Shown piece by piece: positions 8,577 to 17,940 of a DNA stretch of 64,000 bases. The notes below the pieces were generated by a model. The model searched no databases. It was not told the DNA's origin and worked only from the letters and a program-made list of their open reading frames with translations. The stretch comes from Chitinophagales bacterium (GTDB taxonomy: Bacteria > Bacteroidota > Bacteroidia > Chitinophagales > UBA8649), in contig JACJYT010000002.1 of NCBI GenBank assembly GCA_020635975.1, positions 422,564-486,563 on the forward strand. The letters are read 5' to 3'. Both the position numbers and the translations under genes were made by a program. Numbering within the stretch: the stretch's first letter is position 1; the number at the start of each line of letters is the position of its first letter.

Positions 8577-9572
8577 TTAGTAATCTATCACAATTTTTTT
8601 GGCGTAAACTTCCTTGTTTTTGGCATAAATTCGAAGAATGTAATTTCCTTCGCCAAATTCTTGCGCATCAATTTTAGCTCTTAATCTATCTTCTAAGTTT
8701 TCTTCATGTACTAGAGTACCAATGATGCTGTAAATTTCTATTTTCTGTAAAAGTAATTTATCGTTATTTACGTATAAAAAGTCTTTTGTTGGATTAGGAT
8801 AGATGGCTTTATCTATAAGCTTGTTTAAGGCTATACTCGTAGTGAAATTAAGTTTGTCACTTTGTTCAGCTTGAATAATTTCCTTGCTGCTTGAGTTTTG
8901 TAAAAATACAGTAGTCGTTAACTCTTTAGCTTGCCAATCTTGATCTATCTTGCTTCCTACTAAAATGGAAGTTTCATTTCCTACGCTTGGAAGATTAAAT
9001 TGCTCATCTTGTAATAGAAATTTTCGAAAAACGTCATGATGAATATCCTCTCCATTAGGCGAAGAATAGGCGATTTCTTTTTCACTTAATAAGACATAGA
9101 GCTCTGCAAGATTTTCTGAGCTTGCTGCTTTTTTCGAAATGGTAATTTCACTGTACATGGAATCACTAGAGTATTGAAATTGTTCGATTTGAATTTCGAA
9201 TGCAGAACTTAAATTGTTTTGAGCGTCTAAAATCGGATTGCTAATAAGATTGGAACTAGCAGCAAGAACTTCACCATTTACTACCAATCGAGGAGTACCC
9301 CCATACAGATTATAATAATTGGTTCTATCATCATTTTCCGTTGGATTATGCTGAGAAAAAACACAAGCAGCATAAGGAGAGCTAGGATGGTAAGCAATAT
9401 GGATTACTTTGTCATAAGGTTCTATAGTATTATAAAATCCAGGATTTTTGTTTGCACAAATACTGCACAAAGAGTTGGTAAAATGCTCTACAAGAATGTT
9501 TTTTGGAACTTCTTGAGCTTGCAAAGAGGAAAAGAGCAATAAGAATATAAAAATAAGTAGCTTTTGTTTCAT
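8577..9572 (-). CDS. Secreted Omp28-like protein with T9SS type A sorting domain
   Basis: 331 aa. A signal peptide (1-19, LLIFIFLLLFSSLQA) is followed by a thioredoxin-like Omp28-type region whose CSIC pair (CxxC near 36-39, in EHFTNSLCSICANKNPGF) could be redox active. The last ~75 residues (AIYPNPTKDFLYVNND, then IIGTLVHEENL, ending KKIVIDY) are a type A T9SS sorting domain, so the protein should be exported by the type IX system and attached to the surface or released. No close neighbour on the same strand; the 250-nt gap upstream has no clear promoter box. The substrate is unknown. Confidence 0.85.
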   Translation of the reverse strand: MKQKLLIFIFLLLFSSLQAQEVPKNILVEHFTNSLCSICANKNPGFYNTIEPYDKVIHIAYHPSSPYAACVFSQHNPTENDDRTNYYNLYGGTPRLVVNGEVLAASSNLISNPILDAQNNLSSAFEIQIEQFQYSSDSMYSEITISKKAASSENLAELYVLLSEKEIAYSSPNGEDIHHDVFRKFLLQDEQFNLPSVGNETSILVGSKIDQDWQAKELTTTVFLQNSSSKEIIQAEQSDKLNFTTSIALNKLIDKAIYPNPTKDFLYVNNDKLLLQKIEIYSIIGTLVHEENLEDRLRAKIDAQEFGEGNYILRIYAKNKEVYAKKIVIDY

Positions 9573-9824
9573 AGGGCAGAGTTATTTAATTTCAACGAAT
9601 TAATTAGCCTCATTTAGTATATAAACGAAAGAAACTTATAAAGAGTTTAGATTAATGATTACGATAGGTCTTATTCATCCCCAGCAGGATCTCTCGAAGA
9701 GGACCCTGCTGCTACTTGAAAACCAAAATCATTTAAATAGGTTCTCCGTTGCATGAGCTTTAGCCGATGCTAGGCAGTAAAAAACAGTCAGTAGCTTTAA
9801 GCTATGCACTAAATAATAACGCTT
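9573..9824. other. Intergenic region with a strong hairpin, no gene seen
   Basis: A 252-nt gap between two minus-strand genes. At 9683-9710 a hairpin forms from AGCAGG and CCTGCT arms plus inner pairing (minus strand: about 12 bp with one bulged C and a 3-nt TCG loop). No uridine tract follows it, so it is not a standard terminator. A second weaker pairing involves AGCTTTAAGCT near 9800. No open frame of substance and no tRNA. Confidence 0.45.
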
Positions 9825-11789
9825 CTACTGAGATTCCAAAACCCCTTCAGCACTTATCACTCGGAAAGTAGTTCTTCTATTTTCTTGATGCTTCTCTTCG
9901 CTGCAATCTACACCATTAAAACAGCCATTTATTATTTTACTCTCTCCATAACCCTTGGCACTTAACTGTGCACTAGCTACACCTTTTTGAATGAAATAAT
10001 CTACTACAGATTGCGCTCTGCGTTGACTTAAATCTTGGTTGTACTTATCGCTTCCCCGGCTGTCGGTATGCGATCCAATTTCAATTCTTAAATCATTATT
10101 TTCTTCAAAAAAGGAAATCAACTGGTCCAATACGGGTAGCGACTCGGGGCGCAAACTAGCTTTATCATAGTCGTAATAGATATTTGGAATAACAATTTCT
10201 TTCTCCGGAAAGATTCGTTCCAATTCTACTTCCTCGTAAAGTTTAATGAGAAGACTATCCCTACTCGAAAGGCCTTTGGTACTGAAGCTTATACTTTTAT
10301 TGAAGTAGCCAGTTTTTGTAACTAAAATTTTATAATCGCTTTCGGCTTCTAGAGCAAAAAGAAGTTTGCCATCAGAAGCACTAATTTTTTCCTGCCCTTT
10401 AAATAAAACAATTGCTCCAGCAAGTGGTTTTAAACCCAATACTTCGCTTTCACTATCTAAAGAATCGCTGTAGCTTTTTTCTACTATACTTAAGTGTAAT
10501 TCATACAAATTGATAAAAACTTTCTCGTATAAATAAATGTCATCACTTCCTTCACCACCCTTACGAGAAGAACTAAAAACAGCACTTTCTAAAATTTTAT
10601 CTTCTGCGTTTTGTGGCTTTTCTTTTAAAAAGACAAAGCTAAAATCGTCTGCTCCACAATTGATGGGGTAGGGCAAAGCTTCTGCTTGAGCGAAGCCTAG
10701 TTTATCTGGAGCCGCCTTATAAATATCTAAGCCTCCGTAGCCCATTCGGCCATTAGAGGAGAAATATAAATTCCCTTCACTATCTGTGGTCGGAAAAAGT
10801 TCGTCTTTTTCTGTATTAATATAGAAACCTGCATTAATAGGGTCTGACCAAGCAAAATCCATTTTTTCGATGAAATAGATATCATTGCCACCAAAGCCAT
10901 AAGGGGCATCACTCGAGAAGTACAAGCGATTTCCATCTGCACTGAGGTGCGCTTGTCCTACATTCACGGTATCCGAAAAAATTACCATGGCTTTGGCTTC
11001 ATACCATTGATCGCCATCTGCTTCGATTTCGTAAATTTTACAATAACTATTTCCAAACTCGGCGTTTTCGCATCTAGTGAAATAAGCCTTTTGAAAATCT
11101 TTACTAAAGCAAATTCCACCTTCTGCTTTTTCAGTATTAATGAAGTCTGAAAAACTCTCCGGCGTAGAATAAGCGTTTCCGTTCTTATTAGAAATGAAAA
11201 TGTCGGGATTTTTTTCGCCATTCCATGGATGCTTAAAATCACCGGTACTTGAATTTCTGCTGCTGCTAAAAACCAAAGAAGAGTTTTTATAAGGAAGAGC
11301 ATTGTAATCTGAGGCACTAGAATTGATGCCTTTTAGCTTGCTTACTACCAAATTGCTTACTTGATTTTGAGCATCTAGAATTTCTTTGCAAGCAGCGATG
11401 TGAGGATTGCTATTAAAAACATCCTGACTCATGCTCTTATATCTTTCTAAATTGGTAATAGCGCTTTCGTAGTCTTCATTTTTTTTCTGAGAAAGTCCAA
11501 GTTCTAGATATACAAGCGGATTATTGCTGTCTAAGTCTGCGATTTCTTGTCTTGTAGTGCTTTCGCCAGGGGCATCATTAATTTGCGCATAGACATCAGC
11601 AAGCATGTAAAGTTTGTTGAGTTTTTGCTGAGGATCATTTTCCTTGCTAATTTCCTGTTTTAGTAAATCTATAGCTAGTACAAATTTCTTTTGTTCATAG
11701 GCTAGTTCACCACTATTAATGTTAAGTGCGGCTGTTTTACAAGCTTGTAAAGAAAGGAAAAGGAAGCATATAAGTACAAGATTTCTCAC
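9825..11789 (-). CDS. PorE-like lipoprotein: TPR, PD40 propeller, CRD and OmpA domain
   Basis: 654 aa outer-membrane lipoprotein (lipobox SLQAC, Cys17). Domain order: TPR repeats (about 20-135), a PD40/WD40-like propeller (about 160-400, with repeats such as SADGNRLYFSSDAPYGFGGNDIY split across blades), a carboxypeptidase regulatory-like fold (about 435-505, LAGAIVLFKGQ), and a C-terminal OmpA peptidoglycan-binding domain (about 530-645, IEIGSHTDSRG). This is the order described for PorE, the T9SS peptidoglycan tether, but paralogs with the same order exist. The start codon is GTG (11789): no ATG precedes the signal peptide. The -7 box lies 4 nt upstream. Confidence 0.85.
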   Translation of the reverse strand: MRNLVLICFLFLSLQACKTAALNINSGELAYEQKKFVLAIDLLKQEISKENDPQQKLNKLYMLADVYAQINDAPGESTTRQEIADLDSNNPLVYLELGLSQKKNEDYESAITNLERYKSMSQDVFNSNPHIAACKEILDAQNQVSNLVVSKLKGINSSASDYNALPYKNSSLVFSSSRNSSTGDFKHPWNGEKNPDIFISNKNGNAYSTPESFSDFINTEKAEGGICFSKDFQKAYFTRCENAEFGNSYCKIYEIEADGDQWYEAKAMVIFSDTVNVGQAHLSADGNRLYFSSDAPYGFGGNDIYFIEKMDFAWSDPINAGFYINTEKDELFPTTDSEGNLYFSSNGRMGYGGLDIYKAAPDKLGFAQAEALPYPINCGADDFSFVFLKEKPQNAEDKILESAVFSSSRKGGEGSDDIYLYEKVFINLYELHLSIVEKSYSDSLDSESEVLGLKPLAGAIVLFKGQEKISASDGKLLFALEAESDYKILVTKTGYFNKSISFSTKGLSSRDSLLIKLYEEVELERIFPEKEIVIPNIYYDYDKASLRPESLPVLDQLISFFEENNDLRIEIGSHTDSRGSDKYNQDLSQRRAQSVVDYFIQKGVASAQLSAKGYGESKIINGCFNGVDCSEEKHQENRRTTFRVISAEGVLESQ

Positions 11790-11793
11790 TAAC

Positions 11794-11801
11794 CAAAGAT
11801 A
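11794..11801 (-). promoter_or_regulatory. -7 promoter box of the PorE-like gene
   Basis: Minus-strand TATCTTTG matches TAnnTTTG exactly and ends 4 nt before the GTG start codon, again predicting a leaderless or nearly leaderless message. Confidence 0.55.
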
Positions 11802-11841
11802 GCATTTGTTTAAATTATATAACTCGATAATCTAAAAAGTA

Positions 11842-12339
11842 TTATTCATCTTTAAGTAATATTTCATCGCTATAGCTTATAGGAACTTTAAAACGAAAGC
11901 CTTTAACATCAAAACTAGCATAGCCCTTAAACTCAAGTTCTATTTTCTGCAAGGCATAGGCATTAAAGGCCGATTCTAAGAGAGAGAATAAATTGTCGTT
12001 TACTAAAGAATTTGGATTGAATTCGAGGCTAAGTGGAATGGCAAATTCTGATTTTTTACTAATTTCAGAGCGCTTTGTTTGACTTATATGCCCAACTTTC
12101 AATTCATTGGCAAAAGCATCAAGTTCAATAGAATCGAGAAAAATACTAACTGGGTTAGGATTGTAAAGTACGGCTTCTCCAATGATGCTTACTTTATTCG
12201 CGTTTAAATCTATTATCTCAATATTTTCCACTCGTTGAAATTTTGGTTCAATTGCTTCTGTATTGCAAGAATACCATAATAGGCTTAATAAGAATAGCAT
12301 TGAGTAAGTTCTCAGTTTTTGTTTTTTTAGGCTTTTCAT
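11842..12339 (-). CDS. LEA type 2 / WHy-like lipoprotein
   Basis: 165 aa. Lipoprotein signal (LLWYSC, Cys25) followed by one LEA2-type beta-sandwich: ENIEIIDLNANKVSIIGEAV, then the typical LYNPNPVSIFLDSIELD (about 58-74) where the NPNP turn is diagnostic. LEA2 proteins are anchored in membranes and of unknown biochemical role in Bacteroidota. It is the last gene of a three-gene minus-strand operon; its ATG (12339) overlaps the end of the methyltransferase gene (12336) by 4 nt. Confidence 0.7.
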   Translation of the reverse strand: MKSLKKQKLRTYSMLFLLSLLWYSCNTEAIEPKFQRVENIEIIDLNANKVSIIGEAVLYNPNPVSIFLDSIELDAFANELKVGHISQTKRSEISKKSEFAIPLSLEFNPNSLVNDNLFSLLESAFNAYALQKIELEFKGYASFDVKGFRFKVPISYSDEILLKDE

Positions 12340-12920
12340 TTTATTTTTTTTGCAATGACTAAAATATCGTGGTGAAAAATTTCTTCGCCCAAGGTAGAGC
12401 TTCTTGTACTTTTAGTTTCTTCGATAAGTTCTATTTCAAAATCACTAAAAAAATCTTCCACTTCTTTTTTACTTACTAGGCTTAAATTTTGCCAACTATG
12501 CTCTAGTCCGAAAAAATTTCCAGCGAACCTTCCACCCAAATTTAAATTACTTTTAATGGCTACTATTAATTCGGATAAGTAGTCTTTTTCGCAAAATGGC
12601 AAGGAAAATCCCGCATGAATCAAATCGTATTTTTGCCATTGTATTTCGTTAAACTTAGCTTGTTGAAAGCTTAGTCCTGGGATATTCGCATAATGTTCTT
12701 GAAAGTATTTGTAGGATGCTGGTTCGGGATCTAGGCCGCAAACTTGCCACTTCTGTTGGTATAAATAATCCAAATCATTGCAAGCTCCAGAGCCTAAATC
12801 TAAAGCTTTCCCAGTGAAATTTTCAGCATTAAACTTTTCCAAAACAAGTTGTAAACTTCGTCTCGGGTCCTTGCCTCTAGTTCTCCGATAATATTCTTCC
12901 CAATTATCTTCGTTTCTCAT
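12336..12920 (-). CDS. Class I SAM-dependent methyltransferase
   Basis: 194 aa. The SAM-binding motif I is ALDLGSGACNDLDYL (about 37-51), motif II is WQVCGLDPEP (about 57-66), and a post-I acidic/aromatic block follows (KYDLIHAGFSLPF, about 96-108), typical of TehB-like small methyltransferases. The substrate is unknown. ATG at 12920 shares its A with the stop codon of the permease gene (TGATG), so translation is coupled; a TTG one codon upstream is the less likely start. Confidence 0.82.
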   Translation of the reverse strand: MRNEDNWEEYYRRTRGKDPRRSLQLVLEKFNAENFTGKALDLGSGACNDLDYLYQQKWQVCGLDPEPASYKYFQEHYANIPGLSFQQAKFNEIQWQKYDLIHAGFSLPFCEKDYLSELIVAIKSNLNLGGRFAGNFFGLEHSWQNLSLVSKKEVEDFFSDFEIELIEETKSTRSSTLGEEIFHHDILVIAKKIK

Positions 12921-14230
12921 CAATTAAATCGAATTGCTTTAATGGCTTCAATTTTATTTACTAAGAGAGCAGGCAGTAAAAGAAAGATACTTGCTGTTAT
13001 CAAAGTAAATAAATTTAAAAATACTATCCATGTCCATTCTAAATGAATAGGTGCATAATCTATGTAGTAGGAATCTTGAGGGAGTTTTATAAGATGGCTA
13101 GCATCTTGAAATAAGCAAAGGGCTATACCTACTACATTTCCAATCAATAGACCGATTCCTACTATTACTACTCCGTTCCAAACGAAAATTCTTCTTAACT
13201 GATTTTTTTGTGTTCCTAAGGCTTTTAAAATACCTATCATTCGAGTTCTTTCCAGAATCAAAATTAACAAAGAGGTAATCATGTTTACCGCAGCTACAAG
13301 AAGCATAATCGATAGAATTACTATTTCGTTGGTGTTTTGTAAGCTGAGCCAATTAAAAATGTCTGGTTTGAATTCTTTAATGGTTTGCGCATACAGCTCC
13401 TTGTCTATGGAGTAGAAAAGCTTATCGCCGATTTTATCTAGTTCGTCTTTTTGCAATTCTTTGGCCCTAGAAGGACTAACAAAATTGCTCCATATTTTCT
13501 TTGCATAAACCAGTAGTTTATCTTGAAAGAGATATTTTTCTTTTACGAAAATTTCAAATCCTCCAACCTCATCTTCCGTCCAATCATTTAAACCACGAAT
13601 TACGCCAATACCAATCCAGGCATATTGCTTGTCGAATTCCTCTACACCAGAATCATAAATCCCACTTACAAAGAAACTTCTTTTTCTAATTTGCGCGCTT
13701 TCATCTATAAAACTAATGATCACTTTGTCGCCCAATTCGAGCTCTAAGCGATTTGCAGTAATTTTAGAAATAAGTATTCCGGGGTTATCTGTGCTTTCTT
13801 CCAAATCGAAAATTTCTCCTTCCACCAAGAAGGCATTCATGGCATCTTTTTTAAAATCTTCTCCAATTCCCTTAAGAATGATGCCATCAAAATCTTCTTT
13901 AGTATGTAGGATGCCCCCTTTTAAGGCTATGGACTGAATGTGTTCTACCTCTTCGTAATTTGCAATATCTGTATACAGTGAATTCGTTTTAGATATTGGA
14001 AACTTATCTAAACTATTTATACTTTGATAAGGACTAATAATAACATGAGCCCAAAAGCCGAACACCTTCTGACTTATAGTTTGTTGAAAGCCACTGATTA
14101 AAGCGGTGGCAATAATCATTACGCTCATACTTAGCGCCACGGCAGCAGTAGATATTTTCAAAATGAATCTTGAAAAGGACTGGTCGGGGTTGAGTGCAAT
14201 CTTCTTTACTATAAAAATGGGGAAGTTCAT
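12920..14230 (-). CDS. FtsX-type ABC transporter permease (LolC/MacB-like)
   Basis: 436 aa from ATG 14230 (a TTG two codons upstream is less likely). Topology is the MacB/LolC type: one membrane segment near residues 28-50, a large periplasmic MacB_PCD domain (about 55-275), then three membrane segments (about 290-325, 345-370, 395-425). The cytosolic loop ERTRMIGILKALGTQKNQLR before the third segment is the family hallmark. The family moves lipoproteins or drives mechanotransmission; no ATPase gene is adjacent, so it would use one encoded elsewhere. It heads the operon with the methyltransferase and LEA2 lipoprotein. Confidence 0.85.
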   Translation of the reverse strand: MNFPIFIVKKIALNPDQSFSRFILKISTAAVALSMSVMIIATALISGFQQTISQKVFGFWAHVIISPYQSINSLDKFPISKTNSLYTDIANYEEVEHIQSIALKGGILHTKEDFDGIILKGIGEDFKKDAMNAFLVEGEIFDLEESTDNPGILISKITANRLELELGDKVIISFIDESAQIRKRSFFVSGIYDSGVEEFDKQYAWIGIGVIRGLNDWTEDEVGGFEIFVKEKYLFQDKLLVYAKKIWSNFVSPSRAKELQKDELDKIGDKLFYSIDKELYAQTIKEFKPDIFNWLSLQNTNEIVILSIMLLVAAVNMITSLLILILERTRMIGILKALGTQKNQLRRIFVWNGVVIVGIGLLIGNVVGIALCLFQDASHLIKLPQDSYYIDYAPIHLEWTWIVFLNLFTLITASIFLLLPALLVNKIEAIKAIRFN

Positions 14231-14303
14231 AGGCAATTGAAATGCATATTTAATAGGATTTATTTATAAAAAGAAACAATAAGGAAGTATTTTTAAAGTC
14301 GAT

Positions 14304-15545
14304 ATGATAAAAGTAGTTTCAAAGTACTGGATTATTATAATAGCAAATTTACTTTTCTATTCTTGTAGTGCACAAAATTCAGAGAAAATAACTGGAAATA
14401 GTGTTGAGTTGGAGCTAGAGCAGGAAGCGGATATTGTTTGTGGCGCGGAGCTCTTGTTGGGGTCTACCAAAGAGCTTAAAGCAAAGAAAATAGCGGTTAT
14501 GGTTAATCCTAGTTCTCTGGTAGGAGAAAAACACTTAGTAGATGCCTTGCTTGAAGCAGATCTTGATTTGGTGAAAATTTTTGCTCCTGAGCATGGTTTT
14601 AGAGGTTTGGCAGATGCTGGAGAAAAAGTGGAGAATGAATTGGATACAAAGACTGGTTTGGCTATAGTTTCCCTATATGGAAAACATAAAAAGCCAAGCG
14701 CAGAGGACTTAAAAGGAATTGATTTGGTGATTTTTGATTTGCAAGATGTTGGCGTTCGTTTTTACACTTACATTTCTAGTTTACACTATATTATGGAAGC
14801 ATGTGCAGAACAAGGTGTTAATGTAATGGTATTAGATCGTCCCAACCCAAATGGCAATAGAGTGGATGGTAATATCCTAAACATGAATTTTAGCTCCTTT
14901 GTTGGGATGCACCCTGTGCCAATATTACATGGCATGACTATAGGAGAATATGCTTTAATGATTAATGGTGAGCATTGGTTGGCAAATGGGGTGCAATGTA
15001 ATTTAGAAGTTATAGCTTGTCAAAATTATGACCACAATCGCTTTTATAGTTTACCAGTGCGACCTTCACCAAATCTTTCTAGCGACCTTGCCATTCAATT
15101 GTATCCATCCACTTGTTTTTTTGAAGGTACAGTAATTAGTGAAGGTAGAGGTACAGATTTCCCCTTCCAAGTTTTCGGAGCTCCGAATATCGACCCTAAA
15201 ATGACGACTTTCAGTTTTGTGCCAAAAAGCAAAGAGGGAGCTAAGTATCCAAAGTTTGAGAATCAAAAATGCTTTGGCTTTAATTTAGCAGAAGGGCAAA
15301 ACTCATTTTCTGAAGTTAAAGGCATCAATTTAGAATATTTGATTACCATGTATAACCTATACCCCAATCAAGATAAGTTCTTCTTAGAAAATGGCTTTTT
15401 TGATTTACTGGCGGGAGGTACCAAACTCAGAGAGGATATTGTTTCTGGCATGTCGGCCGAGCAAATTAAGCAAACTTGGGAAGAAGAGTTGTTAGAATTT
15501 AAAGCAAAGAGAAAGAAATATCTGCTTTATACGGATTTTGAATAA
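14304..15545 (+). CDS. namZ: Exo-beta-N-acetylmuramidase NamZ family lipoprotein (DUF1343)
   Basis: 413 aa. Lipobox LLFYSC (Cys21) indicates a lipoprotein. The rest is one DUF1343 domain: KIAVMVNPSSLVG, the block FAPEHGFRG (about 94-102), FDLQDVGVRFYTYISSLHY-type segment (about 148-166) and DRPNPNGNRVDGN (about 183-195). The family member YbbC/NamZ of Bacillus removes terminal MurNAc from peptidoglycan fragments, which fits cell-wall recycling here. Transcribed divergently from the permease operon. The upstream -7 box is degenerate (TATTTTTA). The rhomboid gene starts 11 nt after the stop. Confidence 0.85.
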   Translation: MIKVVSKYWIIIIANLLFYSCSAQNSEKITGNSVELELEQEADIVCGAELLLGSTKELKAKKIAVMVNPSSLVGEKHLVDALLEADLDLVKIFAPEHGFRGLADAGEKVENELDTKTGLAIVSLYGKHKKPSAEDLKGIDLVIFDLQDVGVRFYTYISSLHYIMEACAEQGVNVMVLDRPNPNGNRVDGNILNMNFSSFVGMHPVPILHGMTIGEYALMINGEHWLANGVQCNLEVIACQNYDHNRFYSLPVRPSPNLSSDLAIQLYPSTCFFEGTVISEGRGTDFPFQVFGAPNIDPKMTTFSFVPKSKEGAKYPKFENQKCFGFNLAEGQNSFSEVKGINLEYLITMYNLYPNQDKFFLENGFFDLLAGGTKLREDIVSGMSAEQIKQTWEEELLEFKAKRKKYLLYTDFE

Positions 15546-15556
15546 TAAACGATACT

Positions 15557-16399
15557 ATGTTCAGTGTAAAATACCTTTTGTACTTATTACTAGCTGCCAA
15601 CGTGATTTTTTCATGGATGGCTTTTTCTAATCATAACTTGTTTGAAAGGTTTAAACTTCAAGTAGGAAGAATACTCTTTCATAAGGAATATTACCGAGTT
15701 TTCTCCAGTGCCTTTTTACATGTGGATATGACCCATCTAATTTTTAATATGATAGCCTTGTATTCTTTTGGCAATGTTATGCAGGTATTTTTAAACGTGT
15801 ATGAATTTGCAATTCTCTATTTGCTAAGTCTCCTGGTAGGTAGCCTTCTTGCAATTTATTTTAATAGACATAATTCTTCTTATAGTGCCGTAGGCGCTAG
15901 TGGTGCGGTAAGTGGTGTGGTGTTTGCAAGTATTCTGTTCTATCCCTATGGTGGAATTACCTTTATTTTCTTTCCATTTATAAGTATCCCTAGTTGGATT
16001 TTTGGTATTCTTTATTTGTTATATACCGTTTATGGTATGAATAAGGGAAACGACAATATTGGACACGAAGCCCACTTAGGTGGAGCTATTGCAGGAGTAG
16101 TATTAGCCATACTTTTTCAACCTGAAATAGCTATGCAAAATTGGTGGCTAAGTCTTATCTTATTGGCTATCCCAAGTATAATTTTCTTTATCAAGCCTAA
16201 AAGTGCTCGTCAAGGTTTTGAGTTTAAAATTCTTAATGATAATGTAAAACGAACTAAGCGCTCGGTGGACGATCTTTATTACAATGAGCAGTTTGAAAGA
16301 GAGAAGGAGTTAAATAGCTTATTAGAAAAAGTAAATGAAGAAGGCTTACATAGCTTAAGTAAAAGAGAACAAGAACGTTTGAAAGAGCTTTCTAAATAG
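15557..16399 (+). CDS. Rhomboid family intramembrane serine protease
   Basis: 280 aa, six membrane segments in the first ~210 residues, with a charged C-terminal tail (about 215-280). Catalytic Ser is in GASG (Ser115) and the partner His in EAHLGGAIAG (His173); the HxxxN-like HLIFNM (60-65) of the family is also visible. It cleaves single-pass membrane proteins within the bilayer. It follows namZ by 11 nt and precedes hutI by 26 nt, so the three may be cotranscribed, though no functional link is known. Confidence 0.9.
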   Translation: MFSVKYLLYLLLAANVIFSWMAFSNHNLFERFKLQVGRILFHKEYYRVFSSAFLHVDMTHLIFNMIALYSFGNVMQVFLNVYEFAILYLLSLLVGSLLAIYFNRHNSSYSAVGASGAVSGVVFASILFYPYGGITFIFFPFISIPSWIFGILYLLYTVYGMNKGNDNIGHEAHLGGAIAGVVLAILFQPEIAMQNWWLSLILLAIPSIIFFIKPKSARQGFEFKILNDNVKRTKRSVDDLYYNEQFEREKELNSLLEKVNEEGLHSLSKREQERLKELSK

Positions 16400-16425
16400 T
16401 GTTTCTTCTGTAGCAAGAACGAATT

Positions 16426-17658
16426 ATGCAAAAACTACTAGTTAACATCAAAGAGCTTTTTCAAGTTCGAGCATCTTCAGAACAGCCTGTTTATGGCTTG
16501 GATATGAAGGACTTACCCAGCATCAAAAATGCTTGGTTATTGATAGAAAATGGATGTATTGCCGACTTTGGAGAAATGAATTCACTGCCTGCTTTGTCTT
16601 GTGAGCAGCTAGATGCTAAAGGAGGCTATGTTTTACCTACTTGGGTAGATTGTCACACCCACATCGTGTTTGCTGCAAGTAGAGAAGAAGAATTTGTAAT
16701 GAAAATTCAAGGCAAGAGCTATGAAGAGATAGCCGCAAGTGGTGGAGGAATTTTAAATTCTGCAAGAAAATTAGCTGGAGCTAGAGAAGAAGATTTGTAT
16801 GAGGATGCAGCCAAGCGCCTAAAACAACTTATTGCTCTTGGAACGGGAGCAATAGAAATTAAAAGTGGCTATGGCTTAAGTTTGGAGGCTGAGTTGAAAA
16901 TGTTGCGCGTAATTAAGAAATTAAAAGAGAATTTTGCCCTACCTATTAAGGCCAATCTTTTGGCTGCCCATGCCATACCTAGGGAGTATGGCAGTAATCG
17001 TAATGCCTATATTCAATTAATTGTAGACGAAATTATTCCTGCAGCGGCAAAGGAGGGTCTTGCAGATTTTGTGGATGCTTTTTGCGAAAAGGGCTTTTTT
17101 AGTCCAGAGGAAACGGATTTCATCTTAAAGACTGGAAAGTCTTATGGCTTAAGAGCGAAGATTCATGCCAATCAGCTTTCTATATCAGGCGGAGTTCAAG
17201 TTGGAGTAGCTAATGATGCAATTTCAGTAGACCACCTAGAAGAAATAGGAGAAGAAGAGCTGCTGAGCTTGCAAGCTTCTCGCACCATTCCAGTTGCTCT
17301 TCCCTCGTGTTCCTTTTATTTGGGAATACCCTTTGCTCCAGTTCGAAAAATGATGAATGCTAACCTTCCTGTTGCTATTGCCTCAGATTATAACCCTGGA
17401 AGCAGTCCAAGTGGAAATATGAATTTCCTACATAGTCTTGCTTGCATTAAATTAAAAATGCTACCTAGAGAAGCTATTAATGCCGCTACAATAAATGCTG
17501 CTTTTGCTATGGGTGTGGAGAAGGAAGTGGGTAGCATAACCAAAGGGAAATTGGCTAATTTAATACTTACTAAAGAACTTCCATCTTTAGAGTATCTAGC
17601 CTATAGTTTTGGTGAGAACTGTATCAGTAAGGTTTTGTTAAAGGGTGAAATTTTTTGA
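16426..17658 (+). CDS. hutI: Imidazolonepropionase
   Basis: Third enzyme of histidine degradation: hydrolyses 4-imidazolone-5-propionate to N-formimino-L-glutamate in the cytosol. 410 aa, normal length. Amidohydrolase fold with metal ligands HTH (77-79, in DCHTHIVFAAS), KSGYGL (about 145), HAIPREYG, the later His in AKIHANQLS (about 250) and ASDYNPGSSP near the metal Asp (about 325). Histidase and urocanase are not in the window. An agmatinase/formimidoylglutamase-family protein at 62842 could supply the next step. Confidence 0.95.
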   Translation: MQKLLVNIKELFQVRASSEQPVYGLDMKDLPSIKNAWLLIENGCIADFGEMNSLPALSCEQLDAKGGYVLPTWVDCHTHIVFAASREEEFVMKIQGKSYEEIAASGGGILNSARKLAGAREEDLYEDAAKRLKQLIALGTGAIEIKSGYGLSLEAELKMLRVIKKLKENFALPIKANLLAAHAIPREYGSNRNAYIQLIVDEIIPAAAKEGLADFVDAFCEKGFFSPEETDFILKTGKSYGLRAKIHANQLSISGGVQVGVANDAISVDHLEEIGEEELLSLQASRTIPVALPSCSFYLGIPFAPVRKMMNANLPVAIASDYNPGSSPSGNMNFLHSLACIKLKMLPREAINAATINAAFAMGVEKEVGSITKGKLANLILTKELPSLEYLAYSFGENCISKVLLKGEIF

Positions 17659-17688
17659 ATAAATTCTAGAATTAAATAAATAATATTA

Positions 17689-17696
17689 TATCTTTG
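17689..17696 (+). promoter_or_regulatory. -7 promoter box of the Cys-rich lipoprotein gene
   Basis: TATCTTTG is a perfect TAnnTTTG match, giving a leader of about 25 nt before ATG 17726. Confidence 0.6.
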
Positions 17697-17725
17697 ATTC
17701 ATTCTTAACCCCAAAATATACAATT

Positions 17726-17920
17726 ATGAAAAAAATTAACGTATTCTCTATGGCTTTAGCTTCTATCGGTTTAGTATTAGGTTTAAGCTCTTGCAAAAAA
17801 TGTCAAACTTGTTCTTACGGAGGTGACTCTTACGAAGTTTGTCAAGATGATTTCGATTCAAAATCAGCTTACAACGCTTATATCGATTTAGCTGAAGCTT
17901 TCGGTGCTAACTGTAAATAA
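17726..17920 (+). CDS. Cys-rich mini-lipoprotein
   Basis: 64 aa. Signal peptide with lipobox LGLSSC (Cys23). The mature protein of about 42 residues has five more or fewer paired cysteines (CKKCQTC near the N-terminus, VCQDDF, then NCK at the end), so disulfide or metal binding is possible. No known domain recognised. The gene has its own strong promoter box (17689) and an intrinsic terminator (17941), so it is a self-contained, probably well-expressed unit. Function unknown. Confidence 0.75.
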   Translation: MKKINVFSMALASIGLVLGLSSCKKCQTCSYGGDSYEVCQDDFDSKSAYNAYIDLAEAFGANCK

Positions 17921-17940
17921 GAACTAGAAACTTATTAAGG

